Below, in pieces: positions 1-6,243 of a stretch of DNA of 6,910 bases. The stretch lies in assembly GCA_030038595.1 (NCBI GenBank), contig JASHSW010000217.1:1-6910 (forward strand). Reading direction: 5' to 3'. A model generated the notes under the pieces. That model was not told where the DNA came from. It did no database searches and was given only the letters and a program-made list of their open reading frames with translations. Position 1 is the first letter of the stretch, and every line of letters begins with the position of its first letter. Origin of the DNA: Methylovirgula sp. (GTDB lineage Bacteria > Pseudomonadota > Alphaproteobacteria > Rhizobiales > Beijerinckiaceae). Position numbers and translations under genes: made by a program.

Positions 1-326
1 TTCACGCCGAAACACGGGCCCAGCGACGGTTCGCGCAAGGCGACGATCGTCTTCTTTCCGACGATGCGCAGCGCGTCGGCGAGCCCCACGGAGGTGGTGG
101 TCTTGCCTTCGCCGGCCGGCGTCGGATTGATGGCGGTGACGAGGATCAGCTTGCTCTTCGACCGTTGCTTGGCGCGCTCGTGCGCGTCGGCCAAGAAATC
201 CAGACTGACTTTGCCTATATATTTGCCGTAGGGCTGGATCGCTTCGGCCGGGACGCCGGCGCGCTCGGCGATCGCCATGATCGGTTCGAGCTTGGCGGCG
301 CGTGCAATCTCGATATCGCTCGGCAT
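1..326 (-). CDS. fhs: Formate--tetrahydrofolate ligase, N-terminal fragment (runs off the left edge)
   Basis: This gene encodes the start of formyl-THF synthetase, which condenses formate, ATP and tetrahydrofolate into 10-formyl-THF in the cytoplasm. The product feeds purine and formyl-Met synthesis and, in serine-cycle methylotrophs, carbon assimilation. The visible 108 residues begin [16 protein letters not shown]. They include [11 protein letters not shown] (about 36-46), the family's nucleotide-binding loop [18 protein letters not shown] (about 69-86) and [11 protein letters not shown] (about 98-108). The family is about 555 residues long, so roughly one fifth is present. The ATG at 326-324 is preceded by TGAGGA (340-335) with an 8-nt spacer and matches the usual start of the family. 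It lies 197 bp downstream of the M20 peptidase on the same strand, far enough for its own promoter. Family identity is secure; the serine-cycle role depends on the organism and is inference. Confidence 0.95.
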   Translation of the reverse strand, partial: MPSDIEIARAAKLEPIMAIAERAGVPAEAIQPYGKYIGKVSLDFLADAHERAKQRSKSKLILVTAINPTPAGEGKTTTSVGLADALRIVGKKTIVALREPSLGPCFGV

Positions 327-334
327 GGAAATGA

Positions 335-340
335 TCCTCA
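335..340 (-). promoter_or_regulatory. Shine-Dalgarno site of fhs
   Basis: On the minus strand TGAGGA lies 8 nt upstream of the ATG at 326-324. This supports that start over any upstream codon. Confidence 0.6.
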
Positions 341-486
341 CATAAGGCACGCGCGGGGCCGGCACGGCCGAAGGCTGCGGAGGCGCGTGGGGAGGTCCTG
401 CCGTCAGATCCGCAAAAGGTCAAGGGCCCGCCCGCGGCTCGGGCTCGCGCCGCGCAGCCCATCCGGTGATAAATCGCCCCGACTTT

Positions 487-516
487 CTAGAGACTTCCGG
501 GCTAGAGACTTCCGGG
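487..516. repeat. Perfect 15-bp tandem duplication
   Basis: CTAGAGACTTCCGGG occurs twice back to back (487-501 and 502-516), with no mismatch and no spacer. It lies 7 bp beyond the TGA of the M20 peptidase gene (526-524). Each copy contains CTAG, a tetranucleotide usually rare in proteobacterial genomes. It looks like a recent slippage or duplication event in non-coding DNA. No hairpin or T tract suggests it is a terminator. Confidence 0.9.
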
Positions 517-523
517 CCGGCTT

Positions 524-1909
524 TCAGGTCCGCTCGGCGGCGAGCGCCGCGAGAATGCGCGCCCAGCTGCGCATGCCTTTGTGGAACGAGGAAAGCTCGT
601 ATTTCTCGTTCGGCGAATGAATCCGGTCGTCGTCGAGGGCGAAACCGACCATCAATGTGTCCATGCCGAGGTCGCGTTTGAAGGCGCCGACGATCGGGAT
701 CGATCCGCCGCAGCCGGCGAGCACTGCGTCTTTGCCCCATTCCTCGCGCAGCGCCTTGCGCGCTTTGCTGAGCGCGGCAGAAGCGACCGGCAATTGCTGC
801 GCCCGCGAGGCGCCGTGCGACACGAACTCCGCTTCGCAGTCGGCGGGCAGCCGCGCCTTTACGAAACTGCGGAAGCTCGCGGCAATTTTCTCCGGATCTT
901 GCGCACCGACGAGGCGGAAAGAAAACTTGGCCCGCGCTTCCGCCGGCAGCACGGTCTTTGAACCTTTGCCGGTGTAGCCGCCGATGATGCCGTTGACGTC
1001 GCAGGTCGGCCGCGACCAGATCATTTCGAGCACGCTGCGCCCGGTTTCGCCGGCCGGTACGGAAAGCCCGACCTCCTCGAGAAAATGCCGGCCGTTGAAG
1101 GGAAGCTTGCGCCATTGCTCGGCGATCTCTTCCGGCAATTCCGTCACGTCCTCATAGAAGCCGGGTACGGCAACGCGGCCGTTCTCGTCGTGCAGATCGG
1201 CGATGATCAACGCCAGCACGTGGATCGGGTTGATCGCAGCGCCACCGAACATGCCGGAGTGGAGATCGCGGGCGGCGCCGCGGACGACCACTTCCTCGAG
1301 CACCAGGCCGCGCAGCATGACGCTGATTGCCGGCGTCCGTCGGTCCCACATCCCGGTGTCGCAGGCAAGCGCCAACTCGGCTTTGAGTTCGGCGCGGTGT
1401 TCGGCGAGGAATCCGGGCAAGGAGGGAGAGCCCGTCTCTTCTTCGCCTTCGAGTAGAATGGTGACGGAGCAGGGCAGGCCGCCCGATTCCTGGAAGGCGC
1501 GGCAGGCCTCGATGAAAGTCATGAGCTGGCCTTTGTCGTCGGAGACGCCGCGGCCGAGGATCTGTTTGCCTTCCGGCGTCTCGACGAGACGCGGCTCGAA
1601 CGGCGGGCTCTCCCAAAGTTCGAGCGGGTCGGGCGGCTGCACGTCGTAGTGGCCGTAGAAGAGCAGATGCGGGGCGCCGGCGCGCCCGGCCTTCGCCACT
1701 ACCATCGGGTGACCCGTCGTCGGGCGTACCGCGGCCTCGAAGCCGAGGCTCCGCAGATCGGCGGCAAGCCACTCCGCCGTCCGGTCGACCTCGCCCGCGA
1801 AGGCCGGATCGGTGGAGATCGAAGGGATCGCCACCAAGGCGAAGAGCCGGGCGAGCGCCGCGTCGAGATTGGAATCGATCTTTGCCAGCGCGGCGTCGAG
1901 TTGGGCCAT
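524..1909 (-). CDS. M20 family metallodipeptidase (CNDP/PepV-like)
   Basis: The 461-residue product is a predicted cytoplasmic di-zinc peptidase of the M20 clan, closest in style to non-specific dipeptidases of the carnosinase/Dug1 type. No signal peptide is visible. By alignment with known M20 dipeptidases the metal and catalytic residues are complete: His87 and Asp89 in GHYDVQP, Asp124 in SDDKG, the catalytic Glu157 and ligand Glu158 in EGEEETGS, Asp184 in ACDTGMW, and His431 in IHSPNE near the C-terminus. His217 in DLHSG belongs to the inserted dimerisation domain (roughly 200-320) and normally completes the partner subunit's active site. The length fits this subgroup and is longer than a typical ArgE or DapE. 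The ATG at 1909 follows GGAG (1918-1915) with a 5-nt spacer. The gene is divergent from the DUF1491 gene. The exact substrate cannot be read from sequence; ArgE/DapE activity is less likely. Confidence 0.93.
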   Translation of the reverse strand: MAQLDAALAKIDSNLDAALARLFALVAIPSISTDPAFAGEVDRTAEWLAADLRSLGFEAAVRPTTGHPMVVAKAGRAGAPHLLFYGHYDVQPPDPLELWESPPFEPRLVETPEGKQILGRGVSDDKGQLMTFIEACRAFQESGGLPCSVTILLEGEEETGSPSLPGFLAEHRAELKAELALACDTGMWDRRTPAISVMLRGLVLEEVVVRGAARDLHSGMFGGAAINPIHVLALIIADLHDENGRVAVPGFYEDVTELPEEIAEQWRKLPFNGRHFLEEVGLSVPAGETGRSVLEMIWSRPTCDVNGIIGGYTGKGSKTVLPAEARAKFSFRLVGAQDPEKIAASFRSFVKARLPADCEAEFVSHGASRAQQLPVASAALSKARKALREEWGKDAVLAGCGGSIPIVGAFKRDLGMDTLMVGFALDDDRIHSPNEKYELSSFHKGMRSWARILAALAAERT

Positions 1910-2109
1910 CCCGTCTCCGATCCGGAATCAGGCCGTCTCTTTATCGCGGCAGAGGAGGCGGCGCAAAGGCGGCAATACGAGCCGCTCTCCGACGCGGCCG
2001 GTCTTGTCTGCCGTCGATCTATCCGTTGTCCAGCCAAAGGTATCGGCTTAAATCGCAGCGCGGAAGAGATTTCGTTTTTCCGAACTGCTGCCGAAGAGAC
2101 AGAGCAGGG
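1910..2109. promoter_or_regulatory. Divergent intergenic region between M20 peptidase and DUF1491, with one candidate promoter
   Basis: This 200-bp region must carry promoters for both flanking genes. On the plus strand TTGTCC (2026-2031) followed by TTAAAT (2048-2053) with a 16-nt spacer matches the sigma-70-type consensus at 4 of 6 positions in each box. It would give a leader of about 50 nt before the DUF1491 ATG. On the minus strand I find only weak candidates, for example GATAAA about 20 nt upstream of the peptidase SD. A plus-strand open frame crosses the region but resembles protein only from 2110 onward. Confidence 0.3.
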
Positions 2110-2442
2110 ATGCGGATCAGAAGCGATTTCTGGGTTGCGGCCTATCTGCGCCGTTGTGCGACGGCCGGGGTCAGCGCGGTGCTGCGCCGCCGCGGCGCCG
2201 CAGAGGCTGGGGCGATTTTCCTCAAGATCGACCGGCTCGACGGTAGCGGCGCGCTATACGGCCCGGCGCCGCAAAGCGAGGTAGAAAGCGGCGAGCGGCG
2301 CTTCGATCGCCTTCACACCGCCGACTGGATCGATATGGCGAGTGCCGAGAGCAGGCTGACGCGCGAGATCGCTTTCGATGTCGACCTCTGGATTGTCGAG
2401 GTCGAAGACCGGCTCGGCCGGACCTTTCTCGAAACCGCGTGA
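2110..2442 (+). CDS. DUF1491 family protein
   Basis: This 110-residue protein matches the DUF1491 family, found mainly in alphaproteobacteria and of unknown function. Recognisable blocks are MRIRSDFWVAAYLRRC (1-16), AVLRRRGAAEAGAIFLKIDR (23-42), LYGPAP (49-54) and the C-terminal FDVDLWIVEVEDR (89-101). These follow the family pattern over its full length. It has no signal peptide or membrane segment and is probably a small soluble alpha/beta protein. The reading frame is open far upstream, to 1882, but homology begins at the ATG at 2110. That codon is preceded by a purine-rich GAAGAGACAGAGCAGGG whose best SD-like part is either very close (AGGG, 2106-2109) or rather far (GAAGAG, 2093-2098). 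Initiation may therefore be inefficient. The gene is divergent from the dipeptidase. Confidence 0.88.
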   Translation: MRIRSDFWVAAYLRRCATAGVSAVLRRRGAAEAGAIFLKIDRLDGSGALYGPAPQSEVESGERRFDRLHTADWIDMASAESRLTREIAFDVDLWIVEVEDRLGRTFLETA

Positions 2443-2566
2443 ACCGTGATCCGTAGGACGCCGGGAGGCAATTTCCTTCACGCCGAACCGGCGTTGAGCC
2501 GGCGTTAACCAGTTGGACCCCAGGCTGCGCGGCAAGCGAAACAATCGGGTCGCGCGTGAGGGTCCA
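2443..2566. other. Intergenic region with a short hairpin and direct repeats
   Basis: This 124-bp gap separates two plus-strand genes. ACGCCG-AAC-CGGCGT (2480-2494) is a perfect 6-bp-arm inverted repeat. CCGGCGTT occurs as a direct repeat at 2488-2495 and 2499-2506, followed by TTAACC. No T tract follows the hairpin, so it is at best a weak terminator for DUF1491. The direct repeats could equally be a binding site upstream of the next gene. Confidence 0.35.
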
Positions 2567-2776
2567 ATGGGGGAACTGGTTGCCTTCCGGCCGCGGGGGT
2601 GCAGTTCGCGGTCTCTTTTGGCATGCAGCGTCGGCGCTATCGGCGAAAGCGCCGAAATTCTGTTCTTCACCGGCGTGCGCGTCGGCCGCTTTGAAGATTA
2701 CAGCGAGCCGCCGAAAAGCAAGCGGGCCGCGCCGCGCCGCCGCGCAGCGCGTCGTGCCGAGCGCAGAGAGCGCTGA
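2567..2776 (+). CDS. Small conserved alphaproteobacterial protein ('LFFTGVR' type), Arg-rich tail
   Basis: The 69-residue product begins MGELVAFRPRG and has a central GESAEILFFTGVRVGRFED (about 26-44). It ends in a strongly basic tail (about 49-69) made mostly of Arg, Ala and Lys. The pattern 'MGxVVxFxxP...ILFFTGVRYxR' recurs, as I remember it, in short hypothetical proteins of Hyphomicrobiales, which supports this as a real gene of unknown function. I chose the ATG at 2567 because conservation starts there and GAGG (2558-2561) sits 5 nt upstream. An in-frame ATG at 2513 would add 18 residues (MDPRLRGKRNN...) without support. The gene ends 2 bp from the stop of the convergent DUF1254 gene. 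The basic tail could bind nucleic acid or be disordered; neither is shown. Confidence 0.7.
   Translation: MGELVAFRPRGCSSRSLLACSVGAIGESAEILFFTGVRVGRFEDYSEPPKSKRAAPRRRAARRAERRER
2760..2774 (+). other. Short inverted repeat at the convergent gene ends
   Basis: AGCGC-AGAGA-GCGCT forms a 5-bp-arm hairpin within the last codons of the small basic gene, just before the convergent stop codons. No T run follows on the plus strand. On its own this is a weak candidate for stopping transcription from the left. Confidence 0.25.
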
Positions 2777-2778
2777 AC

Positions 2779-3366
2779 TCAATCGCGCGCCACCGTCTCG
2801 GTCGAACAGGAGATCGAAGTCGCACGCGCCTCGGCCTCGGCTCGCTCGCTGGGAAACGCGGCAAGCGCATTGACCAGCACGAAACCCTTCCTATCGGGAG
2901 CGACGAGCCGCAACTCCTGCAAAGGCTCGTTCTCATCGTCCTCGTCGCTTTCCTCGACCGCCTCGAGCTGCGGCTGCGTCATGATGCGGACCTCGATGTT
3001 GCCGTGCAGCGCCGCCTGATCGGTCATCGAGTAGAAAATCCGTCCGTCCCGCGTCCGAAACGAGAGCGTGAGAAGCCCGGGATCTTCGATGTCGGCGCGG
3101 ACATGCAAGGGCCCGTTGGAGAGGTCGTAAAGGCAGACGGCCTGCGCCAAAGCCGGGTCCTCGAAAGGCGTAATTTCGTGGCCCGGCAGAGCCTGGGGCA
3201 ACAGCGTCATCTGTCCCGGCTTGGCGAGCGCCGCAAGCCGCGCGTAGGCGTCGTGCGGGGCGACTTCGGGCATTGCCAGGATCGAGGCGAGATGCACGCC
3301 GGCGGCGACGAACACCACGCCCAGCAGCGAAAGCAACAAACCGAACGGCCGGGCGAAGAAGTTCAT
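2779..3366 (-). CDS. DUF1254-type membrane-anchored protein
   Basis: The 195-residue product has an N-terminal hydrophobic segment (about 6-32) preceded by MNFFARPF. The rest is probably periplasmic and anchored in the inner membrane. The core PHDAYARLAAL (37-47), DPALAQAVCLYDLSNGPLHVRADIEDPGLLTLSFRTRDGRIFYSMTDQAA (about 70-119) and RKGFVLVNALAAFPSE (159-174) follows the short DUF1254-like proteins of alphaproteobacteria. In those the aromatic/acidic Y-D-L-S-x-G-P-v-x-V motif is typical. It has only two cysteines, Cys78 and Cys187, which could form a disulfide if exported. A run of mostly Asp/Glu (138-147) looks like an exposed acidic loop. The ATG at 3366 overlaps the TGA of the upstream DUF1214 gene as ATGA, indicating translational coupling. 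Function is unknown; the link to the cell wall is inferred from the operon. Confidence 0.85.
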   Translation of the reverse strand: MNFFARPFGLLLSLLGVVFVAAGVHLASILAMPEVAPHDAYARLAALAKPGQMTLLPQALPGHEITPFEDPALAQAVCLYDLSNGPLHVRADIEDPGLLTLSFRTRDGRIFYSMTDQAALHGNIEVRIMTQPQLEAVEESDEDDENEPLQELRLVAPDRKGFVLVNALAAFPSERAEAEARATSISCSTETVARD

Positions 3367-3941
3367 GCGCAACGGCCTTTGACGATTTTCGGCATCGTGC
3401 TCGGATCGGCTTTGGTGGTGCCGAAGTCGAGTAGCGTGTCGTAGAGCCGCAGCATCAAGACGAAGGGCTGCGCCTTGCCGAGCGGCAGCCAATTGCCGGG
3501 CCTGGCTTGGCGCGAGACGGTAATATCGAACGTGCCGTCGGCGGCGCGCACCAGTTCCGCCGAGGTAAAGCCGAAACGCTTGGCGGGATTGTCGATGAGA
3601 AATCCGCGCGGCGAGAGGAGCGTCAGTGTCCAGTAGCGGGTCGGCGGGACGGAACCGCGCACCGCATAGTCGCAGCGCGGCAGCAAGCGCGCGCCGCCGC
3701 TGTCGGTGCGGGCGATAAACGTCAATCCCTCGGCGGTGCCGAGCGGCAATTCGGCGCTGCGCGCCTCGATCGCGCGGGCATAGGGATCGCTGTCGAGCGA
3801 TCCGCTTTTTGGGACCGTCGTCCACGGCCCGACGCTCACCACGTTGAACATCAGCCCGCGCTGCAGGACGCGATAGGTGACGGCAAATCCGAGCGCGGTT
3901 CCGGCCAGCACGATCACAAGGAATTTGAAAAGGTTCAGCAT
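3363..3941 (-). CDS. DUF1214 domain membrane-anchored protein
   Basis: This 192-residue protein has an N-terminal membrane anchor (about 5-23) and an exported DUF1214 domain. Diagnostic blocks are SDPYARAIEAR (51-61), RYWTLTLLSPRGFLIDN (102-118), FDITVSRQARPGNWLP (138-153) and PFVLMLRLYDT (159-169). The YW...N...NWLP...PF...LRLY order is characteristic of DUF1214. Outside the anchor it has exactly two cysteines, Cys90 and the penultimate Cys191. The start at 3941 lies 28 nt after the PBP1A stop and has no clear SD sequence, so it may depend on coupling to PBP1A translation. Its stop overlaps the start of the DUF1254 gene. DUF1214 and DUF1254 are often domains of one larger protein; here they are separate and DUF1214 comes first. 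Biochemical function is unknown. Confidence 0.9.
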   Translation of the reverse strand: MLNLFKFLVIVLAGTALGFAVTYRVLQRGLMFNVVSVGPWTTVPKSGSLDSDPYARAIEARSAELPLGTAEGLTFIARTDSGGARLLPRCDYAVRGSVPPTRYWTLTLLSPRGFLIDNPAKRFGFTSAELVRAADGTFDITVSRQARPGNWLPLGKAQPFVLMLRLYDTLLDFGTTKADPSTMPKIVKGRCA

Positions 3942-3969
3942 GGCATTTGGGCGGCGCGGTCTGCGGCGT

Positions 3970-6243
3970 TCAAGGATGTGACGGCGCGCCGCTCTCCGCA
4001 GCGCTCGCGCGTTGGCTTTCGATCGACTTCGCCGCCTCCTCGATCGTCGCCAGGACGTCGGCCGAACGGCGCGACAGGCTGGGCGGTTTCTGCGGCGCGT
4101 CCACGGCGGCGACGTTGGGCGTCGCCGGCGGCGTTGCTGGCGGCAGTTGGTCTCCGGGCAGCGGCTTCAGGTCGATGCCTTGATGCGCATATTGCATGAT
4201 CTCGTGCCAGGTGGCGGCGGGCAGCGAGCCGCCGGTCATGTTGTTGGTCGGCGTATCATCGTCGTTGCCGAACCAAATGATGCCAACGTAGTTGCCGGTG
4301 TAGCCGTCGAACCAAGCGTCCTTGAACCCGTTTGTCGTCCCTGTCTTGCCGGCGGCGTCGATGCCGTCGAGCATGGCCCTGCGGCCGGTGCCGTCTTCGA
4401 CGACGTGTTTCATCATCGAGACCATGTCGAGGATCGGCCCCGGCGGGAAAATCCGCTGCGGGGGCGGCGTGTCGCGATCGTGGCGGTAAATCAGGTCGCC
4501 GTGGCTGTTGTAGATCTCGACCGCGGCGAAGGGATGTACACGCTTGCCCCCGTTTGCGAAGGTGGCGTAGGCGCCCGCCATGTCCATGGCGGTCACTTCG
4601 TCGGCGCCTATCGGCAGCGACACCGTGTCGATCAGGGGCGTCGAAATGCCCATTTTTCGCGCCGTCTCGATGATCTTGGCGCGACCCCGTTTGGCCGCCT
4701 CGAAGACGTTGTCGTGGCCGGGAACCGGATAGGCCTCGCCGATGTCGATCGACAGCCGGACGGCGACGCTATTGAGCGAATGGACCAAGCCGTAGACAAG
4801 CGGGATTGCGCCCGCGTAGGTGTTACCGAAATTGTGCGGGCACCAGTTGCCAATGCAGACCGGCGCATCGAGGATCGTCGTATCGGGATGGAATTTGCCG
4901 GTCAGCAACGCGGTTAGATAGACGAACGGCTTGAACGAAGAGCCCGGCTGGCGCGCCGCCAAGGCGCGATTGAATTGGCTCACCCCGTAATCCGTGCCGC
5001 CGACGATCGTGCGCACCGCGCCGTTCGACGGGTCGAGAATGACCATCGCCGACTCCTTGACGTGGTAGCCTTGGCCGTATTCGATCAATTGATTGTTGAT
5101 CGTCTGATCGGCGAACTTCTGAAGATTGGAATCCAGCGCGGTGCGCACGGTCAGAACGCGATCGTTGCCGAGTTTTCCTTCGTCGGCGAGCTGGCGCACC
5201 TCGTCGTAAGCCCAATCGAGATACCAATTCGGGGCGTCCTCGTCGCCGTTATGGGCGATCGGTGTCGCCGGGTTGCGCACCGCCGCGTAGATCTGCCCCT
5301 GCGTCAGATAGCCGGCTTCGACCAAGTTGTTGAGGACATCGTTGGCGCGGGCGCGGGCAGCCGGCAGGTTGACGTGCGGGGCGTATCTTTCCGGCGCCTT
5401 GAAAAGGCCGGCCAGCATCGCCGCCTCGGCAAGCGTCACGTCGCGAACAGACTTGCCGAAGTAAAATTCCGAAGCCGCCTGCACGCCGAACGTGCCGCCG
5501 CCCATGTAGGTGCGGTCGAGATAGAGCTGAAGAATCTCGCGCTTCGACAAATGTCCCTCGAGCCACAGCGCGAGATAGGCTTCCTTGATCTTGCGCGTCA
5601 GCGTGCGCTGGTTGGAGAGGAAGATGTTCTTGGCCAATTGCTGCGTGATCGAGGAACCGCCCTGCACGACGCCGTTGGCGCGAGCATCGACGGTCAAGGC
5701 ACGAAAAACGCCGATGAAATCGATTCCGACATGTTCGAAGAACCGCCGGTCCTCGGTGGCGATCACCGCGTCGATCAGATATTTCGGCATCTGCTCGAGC
5801 GGCACGGAATCGTCGTGCTTGATGCCGCGCCGCCCGACCTCCTGGCCGTATCGATCGAGAAACGTGACGGCGAGATCCTCTTTCTTCAGCCAGTTGTCGG
5901 AAGTTTCCTGGAAAGCTGGAATGGCCAGAAACAAAGCGATGAACGCACCGGCCAACGCGATGTTCGATCCTTCGCAAGCGAGCTCGACGAACAGCCGGCG
6001 CAAGCCCGATACGTGGAGCCGGTCCATCCAAGCGGCGAATGTCGCATAGGATGCGCGCGCCCAGTCCTTTGAATCGTAGAGCGAGGAGTCGATGAGTGCA
6101 TCGAAAGCGAGCAGGGCGCGGGTCGCTCTCTTGTAGAGGCGCGACGACCGCAGCCGTCCGAACCATCCGCTTGGCGTACCGCTCACCGGTTTCTTCCTTC
6201 GCCTCGCCCGGCCGAACCGGCCTCGAAGGCCGCCGCTCTGCAT
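3970..6243 (-). CDS. Penicillin-binding protein 1A, bifunctional transglycosylase/transpeptidase
   Basis: This class A PBP polymerises lipid II into glycan strands and crosslinks the peptides in the periplasm. The 757-residue product has a basic cytoplasmic N-terminus (1-90) and one membrane segment (about 93-111). The GT51 domain carries the catalytic Glu164 in TEDRRFFEH, GGSSITQQLAKN (195-206), RKIKEA (217-222) and KREILQLYLDRTYMG (234-248). The transpeptidase domain carries the SxxK motif with Ser435 and Lys438 in PGSSFKPF, SLN (489-491) and KTGTT (633-637). Cys463 and Cys468 could form a local disulfide. A Pro/Ala-rich tail follows (about 696-757). The ATG at 6243 gives a usual length but lacks an SD. 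An in-frame GTG at 6186 with AAGGA 8 nt upstream would give 738 residues with both catalytic domains unchanged. The frame is open further upstream to 6519, but that part is antisense to the UPF0260 gene and not PBP-like. First gene of an operon with DUF1214 and DUF1254. Confidence 0.96.
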   Translation of the reverse strand: MQSGGLRGRFGRARRRKKPVSGTPSGWFGRLRSSRLYKRATRALLAFDALIDSSLYDSKDWARASYATFAAWMDRLHVSGLRRLFVELACEGSNIALAGAFIALFLAIPAFQETSDNWLKKEDLAVTFLDRYGQEVGRRGIKHDDSVPLEQMPKYLIDAVIATEDRRFFEHVGIDFIGVFRALTVDARANGVVQGGSSITQQLAKNIFLSNQRTLTRKIKEAYLALWLEGHLSKREILQLYLDRTYMGGGTFGVQAASEFYFGKSVRDVTLAEAAMLAGLFKAPERYAPHVNLPAARARANDVLNNLVEAGYLTQGQIYAAVRNPATPIAHNGDEDAPNWYLDWAYDEVRQLADEGKLGNDRVLTVRTALDSNLQKFADQTINNQLIEYGQGYHVKESAMVILDPSNGAVRTIVGGTDYGVSQFNRALAARQPGSSFKPFVYLTALLTGKFHPDTTILDAPVCIGNWCPHNFGNTYAGAIPLVYGLVHSLNSVAVRLSIDIGEAYPVPGHDNVFEAAKRGRAKIIETARKMGISTPLIDTVSLPIGADEVTAMDMAGAYATFANGGKRVHPFAAVEIYNSHGDLIYRHDRDTPPPQRIFPPGPILDMVSMMKHVVEDGTGRRAMLDGIDAAGKTGTTNGFKDAWFDGYTGNYVGIIWFGNDDDTPTNNMTGGSLPAATWHEIMQYAHQGIDLKPLPGDQLPPATPPATPNVAAVDAPQKPPSLSRRSADVLATIEEAAKSIESQRASAAESGAPSHP
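6195..6199 (-). promoter_or_regulatory. Shine-Dalgarno site for an alternative PBP1A start (GTG at 6186)
   Basis: On the minus strand AAGGA lies 8 nt before the in-frame GTG at 6186-6184, whereas the ATG at 6243 has no purine-rich SD. A 6-bp-arm hairpin, CGGCCT-TCG-AGGCCG (minus strand, 6232-6218), lies just upstream. It would fall in the leader if GTG is used. Confidence 0.4.

Larger units (their letters stand above)
327..523. other. Intergenic region between the M20 peptidase and fhs
   Basis: This 197-bp stretch shows no credible coding gene. It holds the tandem 15-bp repeat next to the peptidase stop and a very GC-rich stretch (about 424-460). It also holds a minus-strand TTGACC (423-418) that resembles a -35 box but has no good -10 box 16-18 nt downstream. 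I see no stem followed by a T tract, so no canonical intrinsic terminator for the peptidase. The region probably carries the fhs promoter, but I cannot place it. Confidence 0.4.

Noticed and set aside
418..423. Minus-strand TTGACC as the fhs -35 box
   Set aside because: The -35 box matches well, but nothing resembling a -10 box lies at 16-18 nt, so I do not call a promoter.
420..1115. Minus-strand 231-codon frame overlapping the dipeptidase
   Set aside because: It is out of frame with the well-supported M20 gene, with Arg/Ala-rich translation and no family resemblance.
1882..2109. Upstream extension of DUF1491 overlapping the dipeptidase start
   Set aside because: The family's conserved N-terminus begins at 2110. 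The upstream part is Arg-rich and would occupy the divergent promoter region.
2222..2782. Minus-strand frame across DUF1491 and the small basic gene
   Set aside because: It is antisense to two better-supported genes, with no recognisable motif and no good start.
3367..3825. Upstream extension of the DUF1254 frame to 348 codons
   Set aside because: The extension lies in a different frame over the DUF1214 gene and has no protein-like pattern. The ATGA overlap and the membrane anchor support the start at 3366.
4975..6072. Long open frame (365 codons) on the plus strand inside PBP1A
   Set aside because: It is antisense to a PBP with complete catalytic motifs in both domains. Its translation is low-complexity, rich in Arg, Val and Asp, with no recognisable domain. 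Such shadows are common in GC-rich DNA.
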